Source: Phycisphaerales bacterium UBA6054 (GTDB lineage Bacteria; Planctomycetota; Phycisphaerae; Phycisphaerales; UBA1924). Taken from it: DNA of 14,055 bases. Under the pieces are notes generated by a model. The model worked only from the letters and a program-made list of their open reading frames with translations. It was not told where the DNA came from and searched no databases. The translations under genes were made by a program, and so were the position numbers. Location of the stretch: NCBI GenBank assembly GCA_002429045.1, contig DIYM01000061.1, forward strand, positions 1-14,055, written 5' to 3'. How positions within the stretch are numbered: the first letter of the stretch is position 1; the number at the start of each line of letters is the position of its first letter. This document shows positions 1-5,931 of the stretch, piece by piece.

Positions 1-3
1 AAG

Positions 4-76
4 CAGGGGCGGAGGGACTTGAACCCGCAACCGCTGGTTTTGGAAACCAGTGCTCTGCCAATTGAGCTACACCCCT
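4..76 (-). tRNA. trnW: tRNA-Trp (anticodon CCA)
   Basis: Read on the minus strand, the sequence folds as a complete cloverleaf of 73 nt. The acceptor stem AGGGGTG pairs with CGCCCCT, the D stem is GCTC/GAGC, and the anticodon stem CTGGT/ACCAG encloses the loop TTCCAAA, giving anticodon CCA for tryptophan UGG codons. The T loop is TTCAAGT; the T stem has one C-T mismatch. The discriminator is G, as in other bacterial tRNA-Trp. The 3' CCA is not encoded (CTT follows), so it must be added after transcription. It lies downstream of tuf on the same strand, a common bacterial arrangement before secE and nusG. Confidence 0.97.
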
Positions 77-171
77 GTCTGGTGACCGCACCGATCAAGA
101 CCGGTCGTGGTCAAGACGGAGGAGCGATCGAGGCTTTCCCGCGAACGGGGGGAACCTTGGGTTGACCCCTG

Positions 172-200
172 ATATTAGCGGAAATCCCTAAAAAAACCAA
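172..200 (-). promoter_or_regulatory. Probable promoter for tRNA-Trp and downstream genes
   Basis: On the minus strand a -35-like TTGGTT (195-200) is separated by exactly 17 bases from a near-consensus -10 TAATAT (172-177). Transcription would begin near 165, about 90 bases before tRNA-Trp. The -35 overlaps the last bases and T-tract of the tuf terminator, so transcription would restart immediately after tuf transcription ends. The assignment rests on sequence match and spacing only. Confidence 0.55.
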
Positions 201-234
201 TGACCAACGAAGACAGTGCTTCGCTGGTCATTGG
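190..234 (-). terminator. Intrinsic terminator of tuf
   Basis: A perfect 10-bp inverted repeat (CCAATGACCA at 197-206, TGGTCATTGG at 225-234) with an inner CGAAG/CTTCG pairing is followed on the minus strand by seven T residues (complement of 190-196). It begins 21 bases after the tuf stop codon. The stem plus U-tract is a textbook Rho-independent terminator for transcripts leaving tuf. Confidence 0.9.
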
Positions 235-255
235 CGTGAATCACTCGGATTTGGC

Positions 256-1455
256 CTACTCGAGGATCTTGGTCACAACGCCGGAACCGACGGTTCGGCC
301 ACCTTCGCGAATCGCGAAGCGAACCCCATCATCCATCGCGATCGGCTTGTGCAGCTCGACGGTGACTTTGACGTTGTCACCCGGCATGCACATTTCGGCA
401 CCCACCAAGTTGGCGGTCCCGGTGACGTCGGTGGTGCGGAAGTAGAACTGGGGCTTGTACTTCGGGAAGAAGGGGGTGTGACGCCCGCCCTCGTCCTTGG
501 TCAGGACGTAGACCTGGCCCTTGAACTTCGTGTGCGGGGTGATCGAGCCGGGCTTGCAGATGACCTGCCCGCGCTCGACCTGGTCTTTTTCGACGCCGCG
601 GAGCAGCACGCCGCAGTTGTCGCCGGCGATGGCGGACTCGAGGGTCTTGTTGAACATCTCGACACCGGTGATGGTGGTGTTGGTGTTCTCCTTGGCCAGA
701 CCGACGATCTCGGCGGTGTCGCCGACCTTGACCTCGCCGCGCTCGACACGCCCGGTCGCGACCGTGCCGCGACCCTTGATCGAGAACACGTCTTCGACCG
801 AGATCAGGAAGGGCTTGTCGGTCTCACGCTCGGGCTCGGGGATGTACGAGTCGATGACGTTGAACAGCTCGTCGATCGGCGCACACGCGGCGTCGTCGCC
901 CGGGTTCTCCAGGGCGAGCTTGGACTGCCCGCGGACGATCGGGGTGTCGTCGCCCGGGAAGTCGTACTTGCTGAGCAACTCGCGGATCTCCATCTCGACG
1001 AGATCGAGCAGTTCCTCGTCGTCGACGAGGTCGACCTTGTTCATGAACACGACGATGTGGGGCACGCCGACCTGGCGGGCGAGCAGCACGTGCTCACGCG
1101 TCTGGGGCATGGGGCCCGAGTCGGCCGCGACCACGAGGATGGCGCCGTCCATCTGGGCGGCGCCCGTGATCATGTTCTTGACGAAGTCGGCGTGGCCCGG
1201 GCAGTCCACGTGGGCGTAGTGACGCGTCTCGGTCTCGTACTCGACGTGCGAGGAGTGGATCGTCACGGTCTTGTTGGCGTCGCGGACGGTGCCACCCTTG
1301 GTGATTTCCGCGTACGACTTCGCGCCCTGGACCAGGCCCTTGGAGTCGGCACGGGCGACCAGCGCGGCGGTCAGGGTCGACTTGCCGTGGTCGATGTGCC
1401 CGATGGTGCCCACGTTCACGTGCGGTTTGGTCCGCTCGAAGGTTCCCTTCGCCAT
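256..1455 (-). CDS. tuf: Translation elongation factor Tu
   Basis: EF-Tu delivers aminoacyl-tRNA to the ribosomal A site as a GTP complex in the cytoplasm. The 399-residue product has the full family length. G1 is GHIDHGKST (residues 19-27), G3 is DCPGH (84-88, with catalytic His88), and G4 is NKVD (139-142). Domains 2 and 3 are intact, with GRGTVATGRVERG near 228-240 and the family ending GGRTVGSGVVTKILE. The start chosen is the ATG giving MAKGTFERTKPH, because all EF-Tu proteins begin there and GAGGT lies 8 bases upstream; the frame stays open for 37 codons further but that part is not EF-Tu-like. Switch I reads GGTVRDANKTVTI rather than the usual EEKARGITI (the magnesium Thr is kept as Thr65), and the G5 loop reads QSKLAL. 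It lies between tRNA-Thr and tRNA-Trp, as in many bacterial translation clusters. Confidence 0.98.
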   Translation of the reverse strand: MAKGTFERTKPHVNVGTIGHIDHGKSTLTAALVARADSKGLVQGAKSYAEITKGGTVRDANKTVTIHSSHVEYETETRHYAHVDCPGHADFVKNMITGAAQMDGAILVVAADSGPMPQTREHVLLARQVGVPHIVVFMNKVDLVDDEELLDLVEMEIRELLSKYDFPGDDTPIVRGQSKLALENPGDDAACAPIDELFNVIDSYIPEPERETDKPFLISVEDVFSIKGRGTVATGRVERGEVKVGDTAEIVGLAKENTNTTITGVEMFNKTLESAIAGDNCGVLLRGVEKDQVERGQVICKPGSITPHTKFKGQVYVLTKDEGGRHTPFFPKYKPQFYFRTTDVTGTANLVGAEMCMPGDNVKVTVELHKPIAMDDGVRFAIREGGRTVGSGVVTKILE

Positions 1456-1523
1456 CGCTTCTACCTCTTCATCTGACTGCACATAGCGGTCGGTTCGTGC
1501 CCGTCCCCGACCATCGGGGGGGC

Positions 1524-1553
1524 AGGTTGCCGACCGTGCGAGCCGGCTGTCAA
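1524..1553 (-). promoter_or_regulatory. tuf: Possible tuf-proximal promoter
   Basis: A perfect -35 TTGACA (complement of 1548-1553) lies between tRNA-Thr and tuf. With an 18-base spacer it meets CAACCT (1524-1529), a poor -10 that keeps only A at position 2 and T at position 6. Transcription would begin near 1517, about 60 bases before the tuf ATG. tuf may instead be read only from the promoter upstream of tRNA-Thr. Confidence 0.3.
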
Positions 1554-1585
1554 TCGATTTGTGCACCGGGCACCCGCCCGATGAA

Positions 1586-1657
1586 AGCCGCTGGCGAGAC
1601 TTGAACTCGCGACCTCACCCTTACCAAGGGTGCGCTCTACCACTGAGCTACAGCGGC
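1586..1657 (-). tRNA. trnT: tRNA-Thr (anticodon GGT)
   Basis: Read on the minus strand this is a complete 72-nt cloverleaf. The acceptor stem GCCGCTG/CAGCGGC pairs perfectly, the D stem is GCTC/GAGC, and the anticodon stem CACCC/GGGTG holds the loop TTGGTAA (anticodon GGT, threonine ACC/ACU codons). The T arm GCGAG-TTCAAGT-CTCGC is perfect. The discriminator is U and CCA is not encoded. It sits 130 bases upstream of tuf on the same strand and is probably co-transcribed with it. Confidence 0.97.
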
Positions 1658-1672
1658 TTTGCAGGAAAGCCT

Positions 1673-1729
1673 GCCGATCCGGCCCCGGATCCAACGCCGG
1701 GTGCCGTCACGAAAACCGCCCGGATCGGC
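1673..1729. repeat. Inverted repeat in the tRNA-Thr leader
   Basis: GCCGATCCGG (1673-1682) recurs as its exact reverse complement CCGGATCGGC (1720-1729). The first arm also starts a shorter dyad, GATCCGG-CC-CCGGATC (1676-1691). In a minus-strand transcript started near 1739, the 10-bp stem would form just upstream of the tRNA and could mark a processing site. No known element is recognised. Confidence 0.45.
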
Positions 1730-1745
1730 GTCCGAGCGGGACAGG

Positions 1746-1774
1746 ATCTTTCACCCTTCCCCGGCGAAGGTCAA
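1746..1774 (-). promoter_or_regulatory. Probable promoter for tRNA-Thr and tuf
   Basis: On the minus strand -35 TTGACC (complement of 1769-1774) is followed after 17 bases by AAAGAT (1746-1751), which keeps the key A at position 2 and T at position 6 of a -10. Start would be near 1739, about 80 bases before tRNA-Thr. The -35 lies inside a dyad, CGAAGG-TCAA-CCTTCG (1765-1780), which could be an operator. Confidence 0.42.
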
Positions 1775-1887
1775 CCTTCGGGAGAACATCTCGCGGGGCG
1801 GCCGCTCGGGCAACCAATTGCACCGCCAACGCTTAGCGCACCCCGGGGCCCCACGACCCATCCGGCCCGCCCCGGGGACGAAATCTG

Positions 1888-1916
1888 TTGGCACACGCAG
1901 GGGCATGGGGTACCTT
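1888..1916 (+). promoter_or_regulatory. Probable promoter of the DUF1028 gene
   Basis: TTGGCA (1888-1893, five of six consensus bases) and TACCTT (1911-1916) are separated by 17 bases. Transcription would start near 1923 and leave a leader of about 80 bases before the ATG at 2002. Confidence 0.42.
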
Positions 1917-2001
1917 GCCGTGTCCCACCCGCCCGGAGCACGCGAACCCCCGAATGCCCCCCACCCCGGCGGGCACGGCGGCACGAAGGAGAGCGATCGA
2001 G

Positions 2002-4365
2002 ATGCGAGGATATCCCACCCGATCACGACCGAGCCGGCATGTTCGATCTTTGCTTGGTATCGGCGCGGGCGTGATCGCCGGGGTGTCGGGCCCGGCCGCC
2101 GGCACCTGGTCCGTGCTCATCGTCGATACCCGCACCGGAGAGATCGGGCTGGGTTCGGCGACGTGCCTGACCCGCCTCGACCTGCGCGAGCTGACCCCCG
2201 TGCTGGTGGCAGGCTCCGGAGCCGTCACCGCCCAATCGGCGGGCGATTCCGACGGGTTCACCCGCAGCTACATCCGCGACCGCCTGCTCGAGGGCGTGCC
2301 GGTCGCCGACATCCTGGTGGGGCTCGGTCAGATCGATGTGAATCACCAGACCCGCCAGTACGGGATGATCGATGTCTCGGGCGGCGCGGTCACGTTCACG
2401 GGGACGCAGGCCGGCCCGTGGCGGGGTGGGCTGACCGGGCAGACCGGAGACCTGGTCTACGCGGTCCAGGGCAACGTGCTCTCCGGCGAGAACGTGGTCG
2501 CCGACGCGGCCAGTGCGATCGTCAACACCGAGGGCGACCTGGCCGACAGGCTGCTGGCGTCGATGGTCGCCGCCCGCGAAGCCGGGGGGGACGGGCGGTG
2601 CTCGTGCGATGGACGCAACCCGGAGCAGTGCGGCTCGCCCCCGCCCGCGCCGTTCAAGAGCTCGCACATCGGATACATGATGATCGCGCGGGCCGACGAC
2701 AAGGACCAGTCGCGCGTGTACTACTTCGACCCGCGCCGGCCGGGCTACTTCGCCGCGACCGACATCAACGACGACGGGTTCGCGGACATCGCCGCGACGG
2801 TCGAGGGGCGCTCCGAGATCGTGTTCGCGACCAACCGGACCTCGCCCGGCGCGAGCATGTCGCACGTCACGATCGGCGACGTCGTCGAGGTCGGGATCTC
2901 GGGCATGCGCGACCTCCAGGCGGCGGACGTGACCGGGGACGGCGTCGATGACCTCGTCGTGATCGGGGCGTCCCCGGCGGTCGTCGCGGTCTACGAGGGC
3001 GCCGCGGGCGAGCCGTTCGATCTGGCCACCTCGGCGCGATTCGCGATGCCGAGCGCCCCAAGCCGGCTCAAGCTGGCTCAGATGGACAACGACCCCGCGT
3101 TGGAGATGATCGTCTCGAGCCGCTCGGGCGGGACGGTCCGGGTGCTCGAGTACGTGCCGGCGCTGTCGGCGGTGCTCGAGTCGGGCGTCGCCGCGGTGCC
3201 CGGCGGGCCCGAGGGCTTCTCGGTCGGGGACTTCGACGACGACGGGCTGCAGGATCTCGCGGTCGCCCGCTACAACGACAACGCGGTGGAGATCTACCGG
3301 AACACCGGCAACGACGGGTTCTTCGTGTTCGACCCGTTCGCGAGCCTCTCCGTTGATGCCGAACCGATCGACGTCGCCGCGGGCGACTTCGACGGGGACA
3401 CGCTGATCGACCTGGCCGTGATCCACGACGGCGGCGAATCGACCAACACGTACATGAACGCCGGCAAAGGATCGTTCACGCTCGGCCAGTCCCTGGACAT
3501 GACCAGCGACGGGCTGCGGGTTGATCTCGCGGACGTCGACGGCGACGGGAGCGATGACATCGTGTCGTTCGTGCTCGCGCCCACCGCCGCCCGCTTCTAT
3601 GTCAACCGGAACGGTGCGTTCGAGCTCGGGCACACGAACCAGGCGGGGACGGGCCAGCTGTCGCTGCTGCTGACCGATCTCGACAACGACGGGCTGCCGG
3701 ACTACGTCTCGGGCTCGAATCGGCGCGGCATGACCGTGATGAACAACCTCGGGGACGGGACGTTCCCGCTGCCGAACGGTTTCGCCAACGGCGAGTACTA
3801 CATGGACCTCAACGTGCCCGACACCCGCGCGAGCGACCCCGATCCCGTGGACACGCTCGTGCAACTCTTCGCGGACTGGCGGGCGACGCTCGCGGGGCGG
3901 ATCGACGCGGTCCGGACCGAGGTGGTCGCCCCCTCCCGCGTGGTCGCGGGCTCCCCCTTCCGGGCGGTCGTGACGACCCGGGACTGGCGGGGCGACGCGC
4001 TGGGCTCATCGGAGTTGGTCGTCTCGGCGGAGTTCGAGGCGGGGTCGGGCACGCCCACCACCGCCCGCGTGCTCGCGCCGGGCGTGGTTGAGGTGGGTTT
4101 CATCGCCTCGCCCACGCCGAGCGACGATTCGATCATCGTCCGCATCGACGACGGTTCCGGGCCGGTCCGCCTGATGCCCAACCTCAACGTGATGGTGCTG
4201 GACTCGCTGGCGGACTTCGACGGGAGCGGGTCGCGGAACTTCTTCGATATCGCCGAGTTCCTGCGCGCGTTCTCGGCGGGGGATCCCGCCGCCGACATCG
4301 ACGACGACGGGGGCTTCGACGCGATGGACGTCATGGGCTTCGTTCAGCTGTTCCAGAACCCCTGA
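2002..4365 (+). CDS. Secreted DUF1028 (Ntn-hydrolase-like) protein with FG-GAP/VCBS repeats and dockerin-like tail
   Basis: The product has 787 residues and no known reaction. Residues 1-34 form a signal peptide: arginine-rich n-region, hydrophobic SLLGIGAGVIAGV, and PAAG before Thr35. Residues 35 to about 245 match DUF1028 (TWSVLIVDTRTGEIGLGSAT, then GSGAVTAQS), a family I recall as having an Ntn-hydrolase fold. They include a Cys cluster (Cys200, Cys202, Cys210). FG-GAP/VCBS calcium-binding loops follow, for example DINDDGFAD (254), DVTGDGVDD (309), DFDDDGLQD (410), DFDGDTLID (462), DVDGDGSDD (511) and DLDNDGLPD (559), probably one beta-propeller. An Ig-like segment covers about 660-735, and a dockerin-like tail (DFDGSGSRNFFD at 738, DIDDDGGFD at 765) ends the protein. 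The ATG at 2002 is preferred over the upstream ATG at 1888 because AAGGAG precedes it by 10 bases and the signal peptide begins there. Domain calls are by motif; the enzymatic role is inferred. Confidence 0.88.
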   Translation: MRGYPTRSRPSRHVRSLLGIGAGVIAGVSGPAAGTWSVLIVDTRTGEIGLGSATCLTRLDLRELTPVLVAGSGAVTAQSAGDSDGFTRSYIRDRLLEGVPVADILVGLGQIDVNHQTRQYGMIDVSGGAVTFTGTQAGPWRGGLTGQTGDLVYAVQGNVLSGENVVADAASAIVNTEGDLADRLLASMVAAREAGGDGRCSCDGRNPEQCGSPPPAPFKSSHIGYMMIARADDKDQSRVYYFDPRRPGYFAATDINDDGFADIAATVEGRSEIVFATNRTSPGASMSHVTIGDVVEVGISGMRDLQAADVTGDGVDDLVVIGASPAVVAVYEGAAGEPFDLATSARFAMPSAPSRLKLAQMDNDPALEMIVSSRSGGTVRVLEYVPALSAVLESGVAAVPGGPEGFSVGDFDDDGLQDLAVARYNDNAVEIYRNTGNDGFFVFDPFASLSVDAEPIDVAAGDFDGDTLIDLAVIHDGGESTNTYMNAGKGSFTLGQSLDMTSDGLRVDLADVDGDGSDDIVSFVLAPTAARFYVNRNGAFELGHTNQAGTGQLSLLLTDLDNDGLPDYVSGSNRRGMTVMNNLGDGTFPLPNGFANGEYYMDLNVPDTRASDPDPVDTLVQLFADWRATLAGRIDAVRTEVVAPSRVVAGSPFRAVVTTRDWRGDALGSSELVVSAEFEAGSGTPTTARVLAPGVVEVGFIASPTPSDDSIIVRIDDGSGPVRLMPNLNVMVLDSLADFDGSGSRNFFDIAEFLRAFSAGDPAADIDDDGGFDAMDVMGFVQLFQNP

Positions 4366-4447
4366 CTTGCTCGGGGACCGCCGGCGTTCGGGCCGCGTCG
4401 GCCGATCGCCCCCGGAGCCGGGGTGTCGGTGCTTGCTGCCCGCGTCC

Positions 4448-4476
4448 TCGGTTGGAGCGGGCGGGCTGCGTAGCAT
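4448..4476 (+). promoter_or_regulatory. Weak candidate promoter of the AsmA-like gene
   Basis: TAGCAT (4471-4476) fits a -10 in four of six positions and lies about 40 bases before the AGGAGG ribosome binding site. The hexamer 17 bases upstream (TCGGTT, 4448-4453) is a poor -35. The 165-base gap also contains a short GC hairpin, CCCCG-GAGC-CGGGG (4410-4423), that might end the preceding transcript but has no T-tract. Confidence 0.25.
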
Positions 4477-4530
4477 GCGCGGGCGCGGTCGTTGCCGCGC
4501 CGGGGGATCCCTGCACAGGAGGACCGTGTG

Positions 4531-5463
4531 ATGAAAAAGATACTGATTGCGCTCGTGCTGATCGTCGTCCTCGGGATCGTGCTGCTCATCGGCCTGATCG
4601 CGTTGGGGGTCTCGAAAATCGACGACATCTTCAAGTACGGCATCGAGCAGGGCGGCACCTACGCGACCGGCGTGGAAACCACCGTCGACACCGTCGAGGT
4701 GGGTCTGTTCGACGGCACCTTCGGGATGTCCGGCTTTCAACTGGCAAACCCGGACGGGTTCACGACACCCCACTTTCTCGCGCTGGGTGGGACATCCGTC
4801 CAGATCGATACCGAGGACATGAGCACGCAGAACCTCACGCTCTCGACGCTCACGCTCAGTGATATCGACCTGTACCTCGACCAGGGAGGCGAACCGTCGA
4901 ACTACGGGTTCGTGCTCGATAGTCTGAAACGGTTCGAGTCGGGCGACGCTCCGAAACCCGAGAGCGAGACAGGCGGGTACACCTTTGTGATCGAGTCGCT
5001 GCTCATCGAGAACGTCGATGTCCACCTGGCCAACATGCCCGGGGTGTCGCTGGTGGCCGGGGATGTCGCGGTCAACGTGCCGCAGATCGAACTCCAGAAC
5101 GTGGGCGCGGACGAGCCGATGACGTTCGGCGAGGTGATCGGGCTCGTCGTCAAGACCGTGCTCGCCGCCTCTGTCCAGGCCGGGGGCGGGATCATCCCCG
5201 CGGATGTCCTCGGGCAGCTGCAGGGCGGTCTCGGCTCGCTCGAGTCCCTGCAGGACATGGGCATCGACGCCGTGGGCGAGTTCGGGGAACAGCTCGAAGC
5301 GCAGCTCGGCGGCGTGACCGAGCAGGCCGAGCAGGTGATCGACGACGTCAAGCAGGCCGGCGAGGACCTGCAGAACCAGGTCGAGGACGCGACCAAGCAG
5401 GTCGAGGACGCCGCCGAGGGCATCAAGGACCTGTTCGGCGGCGGGAAGAAGGACGACCCCTGA
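4531..5463 (+). CDS. AsmA-like membrane-anchored protein
   Basis: The product has 310 residues. Residues 4-28 form one hydrophobic N-terminal segment after Met-Lys-Lys, with no signal-peptidase site, so it is probably a membrane anchor with the rest outside the cytoplasm. Residues about 41-195 have the alternating beta pattern of AsmA/DUF748 proteins: GGTYATGVETTVDTVEVG, the NPDGF turn (73-77), then IENVDVHL and VPQIELQNVG. AsmA-like proteins help maintain the envelope and move lipids, but short planctomycete versions have no assigned role. Residues about 198-240 are Gly-rich with a short hydrophobic stretch (VIGLVVKTVLAASV). Residues 243-302 are a Gln/Glu/Asp/Lys/Val-rich amphipathic helix, possibly coiled-coil or membrane-surface. 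The ATG at 4531 has AGGAGG 8 bases upstream; GTG at 4528 is the alternative. It may be transcribed separately from both neighbours. Confidence 0.8.
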   Translation: MKKILIALVLIVVLGIVLLIGLIALGVSKIDDIFKYGIEQGGTYATGVETTVDTVEVGLFDGTFGMSGFQLANPDGFTTPHFLALGGTSVQIDTEDMSTQNLTLSTLTLSDIDLYLDQGGEPSNYGFVLDSLKRFESGDAPKPESETGGYTFVIESLLIENVDVHLANMPGVSLVAGDVAVNVPQIELQNVGADEPMTFGEVIGLVVKTVLAASVQAGGGIIPADVLGQLQGGLGSLESLQDMGIDAVGEFGEQLEAQLGGVTEQAEQVIDDVKQAGEDLQNQVEDATKQVEDAAEGIKDLFGGGKKDDP

Positions 5464-5931
5464 TCCGGCGACACCCCGAACGGTGACGGCCCGACAATCG
5501 GTGGTTCTGGGCACCCATCGGGCCCGAACCCGGAACCCGCAACTCCGACGCCGCGTATCGCAGCCCGGTCGCGGCGTTGTCATGCCGGGACCCGCGGGCT
5601 GTTCTGCTCGCGGCAGAACGCACAGGTATTCGGACCTTTGGGTGAGTCATCGATACGCCCCACGGCGAATCGGACCCGGAGGATTGTGATCGGCAGCGTC
5701 CTTCGGCGGAATCGCCCGCGGGGGGAGCGTTTCTCGATCGGCGGGGTGGTTTGCGCCCGGGTTCGGGGGCATCTTCTGTTCGGAGCCACTCCTGTTTCCA
5801 AGTCCCCGGCGGGCGGTCCAGACCGCCGCCGGGCTGCGACAGGGTGCCCGGGGTCTGCCCCGGGGTTTGGCAGGCAATACAGGGCACGGCACCACGCCGA
5901 CTCCACGCCCATCAGACCGGAGGTCTTCTCG
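5464..5931. other. 468-base interval without a gene, rich in hairpins
   Basis: No open frame here looks like a protein. The interval holds four GC stem-loops: ACGCCGCG/CGCGGCGT (5548-5577), GTTCTGC/GCAGAAC (5601-5619), a 13-bp stem with one bulge (5805-5833) and CCCGGGG/CCCCGGG (5847-5864). The first two could end the AsmA-like transcript although no T-tract follows; the last two lie in the protease leader. I find no convincing promoter. The best match is TTGTGA (5684-5689), 17 bases before CGGAAT, which lacks the -10 position-2 A. The protease ribosome binding site GGAGG is at 5919-5923. Confidence 0.55.
5805..5864 (+). promoter_or_regulatory. Two adjacent strong hairpins in the protease leader
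   Basis: The first hairpin pairs CCCGGC (5805-5810) plus GGCGGTC (5812-5818) with GACCGCC plus GCCGGG (5821-5833), leaving a single bulged G. The second is CCCGGGG-TCTG-CCCCGGG (5847-5864). They lie 55-115 bases upstream of the GGAGG. They could be an attenuator, an mRNA stabiliser or a terminator without a U-tract; no known riboswitch class is recognised. Confidence 0.4.

Larger units (their letters stand above)
1658..2001. other. Divergent intergenic region between tRNA-Thr/tuf and the DUF1028 gene
   Basis: These 344 bases hold no convincing gene. I see candidate promoters facing away from each other (minus 1746-1774, plus 1888-1916). There is also a GCAGG-AAAG-CCTGC hairpin (1661-1674) just outside the 5' end of tRNA-Thr, and inverted repeats at 1673-1729 and 1765-1780. 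Near the right edge AAGGAG (1986-1991) is the ribosome binding site of the plus-strand gene, 10 bases before its ATG. Confidence 0.6.

Noticed and set aside
349..1476. Plus-strand 375-codon open frame opposite tuf
   Set aside because: It is antisense to a certain EF-Tu gene, its product is low-complexity (Val/Asp/Gly/Leu-rich), and it has no recognisable motif. GC-rich codon bias opens the opposite frame.
1888..2001. Upstream ATG extension of the DUF1028 gene
   Set aside because: It would overlap the predicted promoter, lacks a ribosome site and would bury the signal peptide.
2584..2590. G7 tract in the DUF1028 gene as a phase-variation switch
   Set aside because: Runs of this length are expected in DNA this rich in G and C, and the frame is intact with no partner repeat or alternative off-state signal.
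2023..3864. Minus-strand 613-codon open frame within the DUF1028 gene
   Set aside because: It is a shadow of the GC-rich codons of the real gene. The product is rich in Arg, Val, His and Asp without domains, signal peptide or ribosome site.
4006..5583. Minus-strand 525-codon open frame across the AsmA-like gene
   Set aside because: It spans two plus-strand genes and the gap between them in antisense, with no domain pattern; the plus-strand genes have ribosome sites and export signals.
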